Shown here one piece after another: positions 1 to 13,770 of a DNA stretch of 32,596 nucleotides. Every line of letters starts with the position of its first letter. Position 1 is the first letter of the stretch. The position numbers were made by a program, and so were the translations under genes. The notes below the pieces were generated by a model, which was not told the DNA's origin, ran no database searches, and saw nothing but the letters and a program-made list of their open reading frames with translations. The DNA comes from Myxococcota bacterium (lineage in GTDB: Bacteria > Myxococcota_A > UBA9160 > PR03): contig JANQRO010000537.1 in assembly GCA_028284525.1 (NCBI GenBank), positions 1-32,596 on the forward strand, in the 5' to 3' direction.

Positions 1-765
<765 letters not shown>

Positions 766-781
766 GGCTTAGTGTCCATGC

Positions 782-857
782 GGGCGCGTAGCTCAACTGG
801 CAGAGCAAGGGACTCTTAATCCCTAGGTTCGGGGTTCGATTCCCCGCGCGCTCACCA
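782..857 (+). tRNA. tRNA-Lys (anticodon CTT)
   Basis: Cloverleaf by eye: acceptor GGGCGCG/CGCGCTC, anticodon arm AGGGA-CTCTTAA-TCCCT, T arm CGGGG-TTCGATT-CCCCG, encoded CCA. Confidence 0.93.
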
Positions 858-859
858 CC

Positions 860-945
860 GCCGGGGTGGCGGAACTGGCAGACGCAGTGGCCTTAGGAGC
901 CACCGTCCTTTGGACGTGCAGGTTCGAGTCCTGTCCCCGGCACCA
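860..945 (+). tRNA. tRNA-Leu (anticodon TAG)
   Basis: Class II tRNA: acceptor GCCGGGG/CCCCGGC, anticodon arm GTGGC-CTTAGGA-GCCAC, long variable arm, T loop GGTTCGAGTCC, encoded CCA. Confidence 0.93.
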
Positions 946-950
946 CCGTC

Positions 951-2399
951 GTGAGCACCCGGCCGATGCCCCCCCGCCCGCGCTGCTCCGCGATCGCCGA
1001 CCGGTTGATCCTCGCCCTGTGTCTCGCCGCGTGGGGCTCTGCCTGCGCGCCCGAGGCCACCGCACCCGAGTCGACGCTCACCGCCTTCGTCGGCGCCACC
1101 CTGGTCGACGGGACCGGCGGGCCGTCGCGGCCCGACGCCGTGGTGCTCGTGGAAGGCGAGCGAATCGTGGCGGTGGGGTCCCGCGGAGCCGTCGACGTCC
1201 CCGGCGACGCAACCGTGGTCGATGTCTCGGGCCGATGGCTCGTGCCCGGCTTGATCGACGCGCACGTCCACTTCTTCGAGTCGGGCCGCATCTACACCAA
1301 GCCCGGGCAGATCGACCTCACCCACCTCGTGCCCTACCCGGACGAGGTCGCGTGGATGAAGCAGCGGGTGCCCGCGACGCTCCGGGCGTACCTCTGCGCC
1401 GGCGTGACCACCGCCGTATCGGTGGGGGGGCCGCGCTTCGAGTACGAGGTGCGCAGCGCCGCCCAATCGATCGCGGCGGCGCCCAACGTGGTGGTGGGGC
1501 ACGGCCCGCTGACCCTCGTCCCCGCGGAGGTGCTCTTTCCGCCCTTCGACGGGGATGTCTCGGTGCGAAGCGTCACCGACACGGAGAGCGCCCGCACCAC
1601 GGTCCGCGAAGCTGTCGCTTGGGGTGCCGACCTGATCAAGACGGGCGTGCTCGGCGGGCCCTTCGCCGCGTACGAAGCGGACTACGCCGCAGTCCACGAC
1701 GCGGTGGTCGAAGCGGCGCGCGTTGAGGGGCTCCGGGTCACGGCCCACGTGACCGAGCTCGAGGCGGCGCGGACGCTCATCGAGGCGGGCGTCGACAGCC
1801 TTCAGCACCTCCCCCTCGACGCGCTCGTCGACGAGGCGTTCCTCCGTCTCGCCGCGGAGCGCGGGGTGATCGTGGTGCCGACCCTCGCCGTGGGCCCGCG
1901 CAACTTCGTCCAGCCCTACGATCGGTCCTACGATCTCCTCCCGATCGAGGAGATCTGCGGGGACCCCCAGGTCATCGCGTCCTGGTACGAGGTGGACGAC
2001 CTCCCGCCCTTGGGCGGCGGATTCGCCGAGCTCTTCGCGGCGGGTGACGGAGTCCCCCAGCAGAACATCCGTCGGCTCCACGAGGCCGGTATCCCCCTGG
2101 CTGCCGGCTCCGACGCCGGGAACTTCGGGCTGCTCCACGGGGCCTCGCTCCACTACGAGCTCGACCGGATGCAGGCGGCCGGCATCCCCGCGGCGGACCT
2201 CCTCGTCGCGGCGACCCTCCACGCCGCCCGGGTGGGTGGCGTCGGGGCCGAGGTGGGGAGCGTCGAGGTCGAAAAACGCGCCGACCTGCTGATCCTCGAC
2301 GCCGATCCCCTCGAAGACGTCTCCGCGCTCCAGGCCATCCACCGGGTGGTGAAGAGCGGGCGGGTCTTCGAGCGCGACGAGCTCCTCCCTACGCGGTAG
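951..2399 (+). CDS. Amidohydrolase family protein (imidazolonepropionase-like), probable lipoprotein
   Basis: N-terminal hydrophobic segment ending in lipobox-like WGSAC; GLIDAHVHFFES metal-binding motif, HVTE, AGSDAGNFG, ADLLILDADPLEDV C-terminal signature. Start GTG 951 or ATG 966 uncertain. Confidence 0.85.
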   Translation: MSTRPMPPRPRCSAIADRLILALCLAAWGSACAPEATAPESTLTAFVGATLVDGTGGPSRPDAVVLVEGERIVAVGSRGAVDVPGDATVVDVSGRWLVPGLIDAHVHFFESGRIYTKPGQIDLTHLVPYPDEVAWMKQRVPATLRAYLCAGVTTAVSVGGPRFEYEVRSAAQSIAAAPNVVVGHGPLTLVPAEVLFPPFDGDVSVRSVTDTESARTTVREAVAWGADLIKTGVLGGPFAAYEADYAAVHDAVVEAARVEGLRVTAHVTELEAARTLIEAGVDSLQHLPLDALVDEAFLRLAAERGVIVVPTLAVGPRNFVQPYDRSYDLLPIEEICGDPQVIASWYEVDDLPPLGGGFAELFAAGDGVPQQNIRRLHEAGIPLAAGSDAGNFGLLHGASLHYELDRMQAAGIPAADLLVAATLHAARVGGVGAEVGSVEVEKRADLLILDADPLEDVSALQAIHRVVKSGRVFERDELLPTR

Positions 2400-2556
2400 C
2401 CGGCGCGGTGTGGCGGGGTTCCCCGTGTGGCGCAGGAGCGCGCGCCGTGCGAGGGACCTGCCCGACCCGGGAGCGTCTGGCGGATACCTCGGGGGAGGGC
2501 GTAGACTGACGAGCCCCCCGGCGTCCCGCCGCGGCGGCCATTCGAAACGGACCCGA

Positions 2557-3864
2557 ATGAGCGACCAGAGTCCCCAGGTGGAATGGAGCGACGAGAGTCC
2601 CGCGGTGAAGCGCGTGACGGTGGAGGTGCCCCAGCGGCGCGTCGACCAGATCTACGCCCGGGCCTACAAAGAGTTGGCCAAGGGTGCGCAGGTGCGGGGG
2701 TTTCGGCGTGGAAAGACGCCGCGTTCGGTGCTGCGTCGGCTCTACGGGGCGGCGCTCGCGGAGGATGTCCACCGCACCCTCGTCCAGGAGACCCTGCCCG
2801 AGGTGGTGCAGGACCGCGAACTCTTCCCGGTGAGCGAGCCCCAGATCGAGGGAGACCTCCCCGCCGAGGGACAGGCCTTCCGCTATGTGGCCGTGGTGGA
2901 GGTGAAGCCGCCGATCGAGCTCGGCGACCTGGGCGGCCTGGCTGCGAGCCGGCCGGTGGAGACGGTCGGGGAAGACAAGGTCGACGAGGCTCTCGAGAAT
3001 CTGCGTCAGCGCCAGGCGACCCTGATCGAGGAGCCGGCAGACACCGCGGCCACCGAGGGTCACCACGTCACCATGGACTTCATCGGTCGCATCGATGGCG
3101 AGCCCTTCGAGGGCGGCGCCGGCAACGACGTCACCGTCGAGCTCGGCAGCGGGCAGCTCCTCCCGGACTTCGATCGCCAGCTCGTCGGGGCACGGGCCGG
3201 CGAAGAGCGCACCGTGCACATCACCTTCCCCGACGATTACGGCGAGGAGAGTCTCGCGGGCAAGCAGGCCGAGTTCGCCGTCCAGGTGAACACCCTGCAG
3301 CGTCGCGAGGTGCCGGCCCTCGACGACGAGTTCGCCAAGGACCTGGGCGACTTCGACGACCTCGAAGCGCTGCGCGCCCGCGCGCGCAGCGACCTCGAGA
3401 GCGCGCGCGAGCGCGAGGTGAAGCAGGCGCTGCGGACCTCGCTTCTCGACAGTGTGCTCGAGCGCGTCGAGATCCCGGTGCCGCCGCGTCTCGTCGACGA
3501 ACGCTTGCAACGCCGCATCGCGATGTCACAGCAGGACATGGTGCGCCAGGGGCTTCCCGAATCGCTGGTGCAGGGACAGGCGGCGAGCTGGGCGGAGAAC
3601 TGGCGCCCGTCGGTCGAACGCGAGATCCGCGAAACGTGGGCGCTCCAGCAGGTGGCGGAGGATCAGAACATCGAGGTGGACGACGCCGCCGTGGACACGC
3701 GTCTCGGCGAGATGGCCGAGCAGCAAGGTGTCGATGCCGCGATGTTGCGCAAGGAATACCGCGAGCACGGTCTCCTCGAAGCGATCCGCTCGGATCTGAC
3801 ACAGGAGCGGGCCGTTGAATTCCTTCTCACCGAGGCTACCGTCGAAGAATCCACCGACGAGTGA
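2557..3864 (+). CDS. tig: Trigger factor
   Basis: [44 protein letters not shown]-domain, PPIase domain, genome context upstream of clpP-clpX-lon; start at ATG 2557 inside the longer ORF. Confidence 0.95.
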   Translation: MSDQSPQVEWSDESPAVKRVTVEVPQRRVDQIYARAYKELAKGAQVRGFRRGKTPRSVLRRLYGAALAEDVHRTLVQETLPEVVQDRELFPVSEPQIEGDLPAEGQAFRYVAVVEVKPPIELGDLGGLAASRPVETVGEDKVDEALENLRQRQATLIEEPADTAATEGHHVTMDFIGRIDGEPFEGGAGNDVTVELGSGQLLPDFDRQLVGARAGEERTVHITFPDDYGEESLAGKQAEFAVQVNTLQRREVPALDDEFAKDLGDFDDLEALRARARSDLESAREREVKQALRTSLLDSVLERVEIPVPPRLVDERLQRRIAMSQQDMVRQGLPESLVQGQAASWAENWRPSVEREIRETWALQQVAEDQNIEVDDAAVDTRLGEMAEQQGVDAAMLRKEYREHGLLEAIRSDLTQERAVEFLLTEATVEESTDE

Positions 3865-3959
3865 TGGGAAAGACCCGCGCCGGGTCCTCGCAACCACCCG
3901 CAATGCAGGCCTCTACTCGAACGCGTCCACGCCGCTCGGGGGTCGCAAAGGAAGCTTCG

Positions 3960-4598
3960 ATGCCCCTGGTGCCGATGGTGATCGAGCAGAGCCCCCGAGG
4001 CGAACGGGCGTACGACATCTACTCGCGGCTGCTCAAGGACCGCATCATCTTTCTGGGCAGCGGTGTCGACGACGATGTCGCCAACCTCGTGATCGCGCAG
4101 CTGCTCTTCCTCGAGGCCGAAGACCCCGAGAAGGACATCCACCTCTATATCAACTCACCCGGGGGGTCCATTACGGCGGGCCTCGCGATCTACGATACGA
4201 TGCAGTACGTGCGTCCTGACGTGTCCACGATCTGCCTCGGCCAGGCCGCCTCGATGGGCGCCTGGCTGCTCGCCGCCGGCGCGGCGGGCAAGCGGATGGG
4301 GCTCCCCAACAGCCGCATCATGATTCACCAGCCCATGGGTGGGTTTCAGGGGCAGGCAACTGACATCGACATCCAGGCGCGCGAGATCCTGAAAATCCGT
4401 GAGCGCATGAACGAGATCCTCGCCGACCACGTCGGCGTCCCCGTCGACCAGATCGCGAAGGACACCGAGCGCGATTACTTTATGTCCGGAGAGGAGGCGC
4501 AGGCCTACGGGATCATCGACCGGGTGGTGACCCGCCGGCCCCTCGCACCTTCCGACTCGGACGCGCCCCCCTCCAACGGATCGGATTCCACATCCTGA
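3960..4598 (+). CDS. clpP: ATP-dependent Clp protease proteolytic subunit
   Basis: [33 protein letters not shown], active site [11 protein letters not shown] (Ser) and MIHQPMGG (His). Confidence 0.97.
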   Translation: MPLVPMVIEQSPRGERAYDIYSRLLKDRIIFLGSGVDDDVANLVIAQLLFLEAEDPEKDIHLYINSPGGSITAGLAIYDTMQYVRPDVSTICLGQAASMGAWLLAAGAAGKRMGLPNSRIMIHQPMGGFQGQATDIDIQAREILKIRERMNEILADHVGVPVDQIAKDTERDYFMSGEEAQAYGIIDRVVTRRPLAPSDSDAPPSNGSDSTS

Positions 4599-4629
4599 GC
4601 CCCGACGGGCTCCACGGAGGCGATGCGGC

Positions 4630-5877
<1,248 letters not shown>

Positions 5878-5880
5878 CCC

Positions 5881-8313
<2,433 letters not shown>

Positions 8314-8480
8314 GCGCGGGCGCGTCGGCGTTCGTTCGAGGCAGAGGGCTTCGGTCCGGGCCCCGCGGGTCGCGAGCGGCGTCATCCAGATGGGCACCGA
8401 CTCGGACGGGGGGCTCGCCCTGAGCGCACCGCCAGGCGCCCCGGCGCACGGTCCCGCCGCCGTCGGACGTCGCGTGGTCC

Positions 8481-9089
8481 TCAGGCGTCCCAGCTCGGGC
8501 GCGCGCGGAGCCGGTCGAACCAGCCGTTCACGTGCTTGAGCTCCGCGGAGACCGGGATCTCGAGCAGCCCGATCACCATCGCGGCGCACATCCCCGTGAT
8601 GTCCGCCATGGTGAAGGTGTCGCCGGCGGCGAAAGGACGTCCGTCGGCGAACTCGCCGTCGAGCCACGCGAGCTTGCGAGCCGTCATCTCGCGTTCCGCC
8701 TCCGCGAAGGCGGGCACCTGGATGCGCCGCGTCGCGAAGAATTCGAAGGTGTGCTGCGCGATGTGGCCGACGGTGTCCATCAGTTCGAGCTCGACCCGGC
8801 GGTTCCACATCGCGACCTGCGCCCGCTCGAGCGGGGTCGTACCGAAGAGCGGCGGGTCGGGGTGGAGCTCGTCGAGGTAGCGGCAGATCGCCACGCTCTC
8901 GGAGAGGGTCGTGCCGTCGTCGAGTTCCAGCACTGGCGTCAAGCCGAGGCTGTTCTTGGCGAGGAACTCTGGGGTCCGGGCCTCTCCGGCCTGGAGATCG
9001 AGATCTACCCGGGGGATCTCGATCCCCTTTTCTGCCAGAAAGATCCGGACCTTGCGCGGGTTGGGGGCGGGTGCGTTGTAGAGCTTCAC
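8481..9089 (-). CDS. Glutathione S-transferase family protein
   Basis: MKLYNAPAPNPRKVRIFLAEKGIEIPRVDLDLQAGEARTPEFLAKNSLGLTPVLELDDGTTLSESVAICRYL thioredoxin-fold GST N-domain; AGGAGG-like RBS upstream. Confidence 0.93.
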   Translation of the reverse strand: MKLYNAPAPNPRKVRIFLAEKGIEIPRVDLDLQAGEARTPEFLAKNSLGLTPVLELDDGTTLSESVAICRYLDELHPDPPLFGTTPLERAQVAMWNRRVELELMDTVGHIAQHTFEFFATRRIQVPAFAEAEREMTARKLAWLDGEFADGRPFAAGDTFTMADITGMCAAMVIGLLEIPVSAELKHVNGWFDRLRARPSWDA

Positions 9090-9133
9090 GGGCGTCGTCT
9101 CCTCCTGGGGGCGCGTCTTGACGACATTGTTCC

Positions 9134-9162
9134 ATTAAACAATCATATGATCAATTGATCAA
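9134..9162 (-). promoter_or_regulatory. Candidate sigma70-type promoter for the GST gene
   Basis: On the minus strand: TTGATC (9157-9162), 17-bp spacer, TTTAAT (9134-9139). Confidence 0.45.
9148..9161. promoter_or_regulatory. 14-bp perfect palindrome TGATCAATTGATCA, candidate ArsR operator
   Basis: Perfect dyad in the AT-rich intergenic gap between divergent GST and arsR-type genes. Confidence 0.55.
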
Positions 9163-9175
9163 ATATGGAGCCGCG

Positions 9176-9514
9176 ATGTCCGATCCCCTGGATGCCACGT
9201 TTGCCGCGCTCTCCGATCCGACCCGGCGCGGCATCCTCGCCCAGCTCTCGACCGGCGAATGCTCGGTGGGAGAGCTCGCCGAGGCCTTTCCCATCACCCA
9301 GTCCGCCGTGTCCCGCCACCTCCAGGTGCTCGAGCGGGCGGGCCTCATCACCCGGCGCCGGGACGGGCAGCGCCGATTGTGTCGTCTCGAGGACGCTCCC
9401 TTCGACGCCGCGAGCGCCTGGATCGACCGGACCCGCGCGGAGTGGGAGGCGCGGCTGGACCGGCTCGGGCGCGTCGTCGCCCGCGGCGCCGACGTCCCGA
9501 AGACGGGCCGATGA
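9176..9514 (+). CDS. ArsR-family winged-helix transcriptional regulator
   Basis: FAALSDPTRRGILAQLSTGECSVGELAEAFPITQSAVSRHLQVLERAGLITRRRDGQRRLCRL. Confidence 0.95.
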   Translation: MSDPLDATFAALSDPTRRGILAQLSTGECSVGELAEAFPITQSAVSRHLQVLERAGLITRRRDGQRRLCRLEDAPFDAASAWIDRTRAEWEARLDRLGRVVARGADVPKTGR

Positions 9515-9966
9515 CCGCGCGCAGCGTCGAGGTCTCCCGTCGCTACCCCGCGACCGCACCCGACCTGTTCCGGGCCTGGGTCGAGCCCGACCTGGTCGAG
9601 AGCTGGTGGGGGCCCGAGGGGTTCAAGACCGTGGTCACCCACCTCGACGCCCGCGTCGGGGGAACCTTTCGCTTCGAGATGATCTCGCCCTCGGGCGCCC
9701 GCGGCGCGATGGCCGGGTTCTACCGCGAGGTCTCCCCCGGGCGTCGGCTCGTGTTCGAGCTCACCGAGCACTGCAACTGCGACCTCGCGCCCGGCGACCC
9801 GCCCCAGCTCGACGCGACCGAGGTCTGCGTCGAGTTTCTCGAAGACGGCGACGGGACCCTCGTCCGCATCGTGCACCGGGGTCTCACGAGCGATGCGATC
9901 GCCGGCCGCACCGGCGGGGGCTGGGCCAGCGGTCTCGCCTGTCTCGCCCGCGCGGTGGGCGGCTAG
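9511..9966 (+). CDS. SRPBCC / AHSA1 (Activator of Hsp90 ATPase homolog 1-like) domain protein
   Basis: VSRRYPATAPDLFRAWVEPDLVESWWGPEGFKT; ATGA overlap with the upstream ArsR gene, a common pairing. Confidence 0.92.
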   Translation: MTARSVEVSRRYPATAPDLFRAWVEPDLVESWWGPEGFKTVVTHLDARVGGTFRFEMISPSGARGAMAGFYREVSPGRRLVFELTEHCNCDLAPGDPPQLDATEVCVEFLEDGDGTLVRIVHRGLTSDAIAGRTGGGWASGLACLARAVGG

Positions 9967-10146
9967 GCCCCGGCGCCGCTCTCGCTCGCGCGGCGCGCCT
10001 GCGATCCCCCGCGGTCGAGCTGGAAGGGAGGATCACGGCATGGACATCACCGAGCGCGGAGCGTTCGTCGCGCACGTCACGAGTGGGCACCCGCCGAGGT
10101 GCCTGGCGTACACTCCGGGGGCCTCGGTCACTCGTTGGGAGTCCCC

Positions 10147-11367
10147 ATGCCGCCGCTCGACGACCACGCGCTCTCCGACGTCCGCATCCTCGACCTGAGC
10201 CGGGTCGTCGCCGGGCCCTACTGCACTCGGATGCTCGCCGAGATGGGCGCCGAGGTGATCAAGATCGAGCCGGCGCCCGCCGGCGAGCTCTCGCGGGGGG
10301 CGGCGTCGTTCAAGGGCGGCCGCAGCCTCTACTTCGTCCAGCAGAACCGCGGCAAACAGAGCGTCTGTGTCAACCTGAAGGACCCGCGCGGCATCGCGTT
10401 GGTGGCCGAGCTCGTGCCCCACGTCGACGCCGTGGTGGAGAACTTCCGCCCCGGCGTGCTCGACGGCATGGGCTTGGGCTACGAGCGCCTCCGCGAGCTC
10501 AAAGAGGACATCATCCTGTGCTCGATCTCGTCCTTCGGACAGACGGGCCCCTTGGCCTCGAAGCCCGGGTACGACTTCATCGCCCAGGCCTACTCGGGGA
10601 TGACCTCGATGATCGGGGACCCGGGGGAGCCGCCGGCGCTCCCCTCGGCGGCCATCGGCGACGCCAGCACGGGGGCCCACGCCGCCGTCGCGCTCCTCGC
10701 GGCGCTCCACCGCCGCAACCGGACGGGGAAGGGCGAGCGCATCGACGTCTCCATCCTCGACGTCTACTACGCCTATCACGACGCCAACGTCCACGTGTAC
10801 AGCGGGACCAACGGCGAGGTGGTCCCCACCCGCGCCGGCCGCTATTACGGCTTCGCCTGCCCGGCCGGGGTGTATCGCTGCGGCGACCAGTACATCGTGG
10901 TGATGGGCATGCTCCACCACTGGCCCGACCTCTGTCGGGCGATGGGGCGAGAAGACCTCATCGACGACCCGGAGCTCGGCAACGACCGCAGCCGCGTCAA
11001 GCGCCGGGACGACGTGACCGAGATGCTCGAAGACTGGCTCGGCCAGTTTCCCGACGTCCACGCCGCCGTCGCGGAGCTCGAGCGTTTCGACGTGCCCTGT
11101 GCCCCCGTGCTCTCGATCGCCGAAGCGACCCAGCACCCACATCTGCGCGAGCGCGGCACCGTGCAGGCCATCGACGATCCGGTACACGGCCCGGTGGAGA
11201 TCCCGGCCATGCCGATCCGCTGGGGCGAGCTCCCGAACCAGCCCCCCATCGACTCGCCCACTCTCGGCCAGCACAACCGCAAGGTCCTGGCCGACATCCT
11301 GGGTCGCAGCGAGGCCGACCTCGAGGCGCTGCGCGACGCGGGCGTGCTCCTCGAGAAAGAGGTGTAG
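10147..11367 (+). CDS. CaiB/BaiF family (type III) CoA-transferase
   Basis: VRILDLSRVVAGPYCTRMLAEMGAEVIKIEPA, VCVNLKDPRG, VENFRPGVLDGMGLGYERL, SISSFGQTGPLASKPGYDFIAQAYSGM. Confidence 0.95.
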   Translation: MPPLDDHALSDVRILDLSRVVAGPYCTRMLAEMGAEVIKIEPAPAGELSRGAASFKGGRSLYFVQQNRGKQSVCVNLKDPRGIALVAELVPHVDAVVENFRPGVLDGMGLGYERLRELKEDIILCSISSFGQTGPLASKPGYDFIAQAYSGMTSMIGDPGEPPALPSAAIGDASTGAHAAVALLAALHRRNRTGKGERIDVSILDVYYAYHDANVHVYSGTNGEVVPTRAGRYYGFACPAGVYRCGDQYIVVMGMLHHWPDLCRAMGREDLIDDPELGNDRSRVKRRDDVTEMLEDWLGQFPDVHAAVAELERFDVPCAPVLSIAEATQHPHLRERGTVQAIDDPVHGPVEIPAMPIRWGELPNQPPIDSPTLGQHNRKVLADILGRSEADLEALRDAGVLLEKEV

Positions 11368-11439
11368 ACGCCGTCGTCGCGCTTGGCCTAGGTTGCGACC
11401 GACCCCTCGCACCCGACGAGTGCTGCCGGAGGAGCCTGC

Positions 11440-12105
11440 GTGCGGACCCCGCGTCTTCGACCCGTCTCGTCCCTCGCGATCCTCGGCATCGCGCTCCTGG
11501 GGAGCGGCGTGGCGACGGCCACACCGGTGCGCTCCATCCCGGGCCTCGAATCGATCACCTTCTGGGAGCGCACGGGGGGCGCGGGGCCGAGCGCGTCGAC
11601 CTTCCTGGTCGCGGGCTCCGAGCTCACCATTCGCTTGAGCGACCCGCTCGGGGCGGCCAACCACGACATCTCCGGAGCGAGCACCGAGTACTACGACGTC
11701 TACTACTCCGACGCCAACGGCGCGTTCGACCTCGACGGCGAGTACTTGAGCATCGAAGGCGTCTTTCTGCAGGGGGCGCCCGCCGGCGGCGGGCTCAACC
11801 TCGCGGAGATCGAGCTCAACTTCTCGGCCGCACCCGGCGAGTTCGGCAACTTCGTCGCCAGCTTCGTCGCGCTCGGCGACAACGCGTTCCCGGCAACCGT
11901 GGGTCGCGCGATCGACGGCGATCTCCTCACCCACACGACGATGGGCAACACGGCGGGGAGCGACCAACGCCTGCGCGTGACGCTCGGCTTCCGCTCCTCG
12001 TCGGGCGAGCCCCCGAGCGACCCGATTCCGGAGCCCGCGACGGCGCTGCTCCTCGCGCTCGGCGTGCTCGGCCTGGCGTCGCGCGGCAAGCGGACGAACG
12101 CGTAG
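11440..12105 (+). CDS. PEP-CTERM sorting domain-containing exported protein
   Basis: N-terminal signal peptide; C-terminal IPEPATALLLALGVLGLASRGKR (PEP motif, TM helix, basic tail). Confidence 0.85.
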   Translation: MRTPRLRPVSSLAILGIALLGSGVATATPVRSIPGLESITFWERTGGAGPSASTFLVAGSELTIRLSDPLGAANHDISGASTEYYDVYYSDANGAFDLDGEYLSIEGVFLQGAPAGGGLNLAEIELNFSAAPGEFGNFVASFVALGDNAFPATVGRAIDGDLLTHTTMGNTAGSDQRLRVTLGFRSSSGEPPSDPIPEPATALLLALGVLGLASRGKRTNA

Positions 12106-12200
12106 GGCGCGCGTCCGCGACCGTCTCCACGGGTTTGGCGGAAGCAGTCGCGTTTCCGCTCGCTGGAGACCGGCCGCGGGCGAGCTACGGTGGACGTCTC

Positions 12201-12276
12201 GGGCGTGTAGCTCAGCTGGGAGAGCACCTGGTTTACACCCAGGCGGTCGGCGGTTCGATCCCGTCCGCGCCCACCA
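12201..12276 (+). tRNA. tRNA-Val (anticodon TAC)
   Basis: Acceptor GGGCGTG/CGCGCCC, anticodon loop GTTTACAC, T loop GGTTCGATCC, encoded CCA. Confidence 0.93.
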
Positions 12277-12571
12277 ACCCAAACCAACACCTAGCACCGA
12301 GGGGCGCCGCTCCCCGGCACCGAGGCCGTTTGGTGTAGGCCGAGCGATCGGGAGCGGGGTATGTCATCGGCGAGCGCTGCAAGGAAGCGTTCGACGGCGG
12401 CCCGGCTCGGGGCGGCGGAGCCATCGCCCCCGAGACCGCGAGCGGAGATCGCCGGAACCGACCGAAGGTCGAAGATCCATCGCCGGCTGGTGCTCGCTCC
12501 CCTCTCTGGTGCTTTGCTGTCGCTCCTGCCGCGAGACGAAAGACGTCGCCCGCCCGGGGAGGCCCACGCGT

Positions 12572-13540
12572 TCAAGCTTTCTTGGTGGCGTGGAGAAAGG
12601 TGCCACCAGCGAGGACCGTCTGGGTCTCGGTCGCGAGGGCGGTGACGTAGGGCCTCGACGCGTGGTCCTCGAACTCGCGTTCCATCAGCTCGCCGACCGT
12701 CATGGAAGCAAATTCCTCCTTCGCCGGGCTCGGCAACCCTCTCGAGTAGGTCCGCATCATCCTCTGCAGCGCTCGGATCGGCCAGAAGGGGCGGGGGACG
12801 TGCAGCTCCTGGATCTCCATCGAGCCCTCGTAGAGGCTCCGGTGCCCTTCGATGGTCATGTTGAAGTAGTGGTGGGGAAACCCGTGGTACTCGTGGAGGA
12901 AGGGCACCGCGGAGAAGAGACGACCACCCGGCTTGAGCACCCGAGCGATCTCGCTCGCGCACATGAGGGGGTGCCGGGTGTGCTCCAGCACCGCGATGCT
13001 CAGGACCGCGTCGAAGGTATCGTTCGAGAAGGGCAACTCCTCGCCCACGCCGAGGACGTCGGTGGAGTAGTACGGGGCGACCTCGTAGTTGACGACGTTG
13101 CTGTAGTAGGTGTTTCGCAGGCCGGCTCCACAATCCAACACGAGTCCGTCGGGGAGCGATTCGATGATCTGTTTCGACGGAAGGCCGTAGTCGTGAGCGC
13201 TGACGTGCTCCGTGTCGGAGATACCAAAGTTCTCGCGTAGCGTGTCCGAGAGAAAATCGATCTGGCCGGTTCGCGGGTCGCGGTCGTGGGGTCGATCCCA
13301 CTCGATCCGGTCCCCGAGCGCTTCGAGCTTGTCTCGGCGGAGTCGCAGCACATCGGGAAGCAAGCGGGTGTCGAGGACCTTGCGCCCCTGCGCCTGGCCA
13401 AAGCGCTCGAAGTGCTCTCGCGCCGAGTCGAAGACGCCGCGTCGAAGTGCCGCCTCGACACCGGGGTTGGCGGCGAGGTATCCCGACTCGGTGAAGTTGT
13501 CCGCATCCGCTGCCACGAGAACCTGAAGCGCCTCAAACAT
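12572..13540 (-). CDS. Class I SAM-dependent methyltransferase with N-terminal NPDV-like module
   Basis: VLDCGAGLRN, FSNDTFDAVLSIAVLEHTRHP, EIARVLKPGGRLFSAVPFLHEYHGFPHHYFN; N-term SGYLAANPGVEAALRRGVFDSAREHFERFGQAQGR. Confidence 0.85.
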   Translation of the reverse strand: MFEALQVLVAADADNFTESGYLAANPGVEAALRRGVFDSAREHFERFGQAQGRKVLDTRLLPDVLRLRRDKLEALGDRIEWDRPHDRDPRTGQIDFLSDTLRENFGISDTEHVSAHDYGLPSKQIIESLPDGLVLDCGAGLRNTYYSNVVNYEVAPYYSTDVLGVGEELPFSNDTFDAVLSIAVLEHTRHPLMCASEIARVLKPGGRLFSAVPFLHEYHGFPHHYFNMTIEGHRSLYEGSMEIQELHVPRPFWPIRALQRMMRTYSRGLPSPAKEEFASMTVGELMEREFEDHASRPYVTALATETQTVLAGGTFLHATKKA

Positions 13541-13734
13541 GGTCCGACATCTCCCGCGCAGAGCTTAGGGTCTGGCGGTCCTCGGGCAGGCCCCCGCCGA
13601 TCGAGCGCCCATCGAGCAAGGTCCGTACGGGCCCCAGCACCGCAGCGGGCCACTCCGGCCTGCCGGCCGGACCTCGAGCGTTGCGCGTTCTCGCCCCGCT
13701 GGACGCCCGCTCGCGTGAGCGCCCCCAACCCGCC

Positions 13735-13764
13735 TTGACAGCGTCCGTTTTGAGTCACTAGCGT
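13735..13764 (+). promoter_or_regulatory. Weak candidate promoter upstream of the SulP-DabA-Mrp region
   Basis: Consensus -35 TTGACA at 13735-13740 followed after 18 bp by a poor -10 (TAGCGT). Confidence 0.25.
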
Positions 13765-13770
13765 TCGCGC

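Noticed and set aside
852-2342. 496-aa minus-strand ORF spanning tRNA-Leu and the amidohydrolase
   Set aside because: Runs through tRNA genes and is antisense to a recognised amidohydrolase.
12291-12330. GGGG-CGCCGC-TCCCC hairpin and short GCACCGAGG direct repeat after tRNA-Val
   Set aside because: No T-tract and short stem; not enough to call a terminator or att site, and no integrase or mobile genes follow the tRNA.
9165-12338. 1057-aa plus-strand ORF overlapping ArsR, AHSA1, CoA-transferase and PEP-CTERM genes
   Set aside because: Arg/Pro-rich alternate frame; conserved families occupy the other frames and it runs through a tRNA gene.
12361-12645. 94-aa plus-strand ORF downstream of tRNA-Val
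   Set aside because: Arg/Ser/Pro-rich, no family signal, overlaps the 3' end of the minus-strand methyltransferase.
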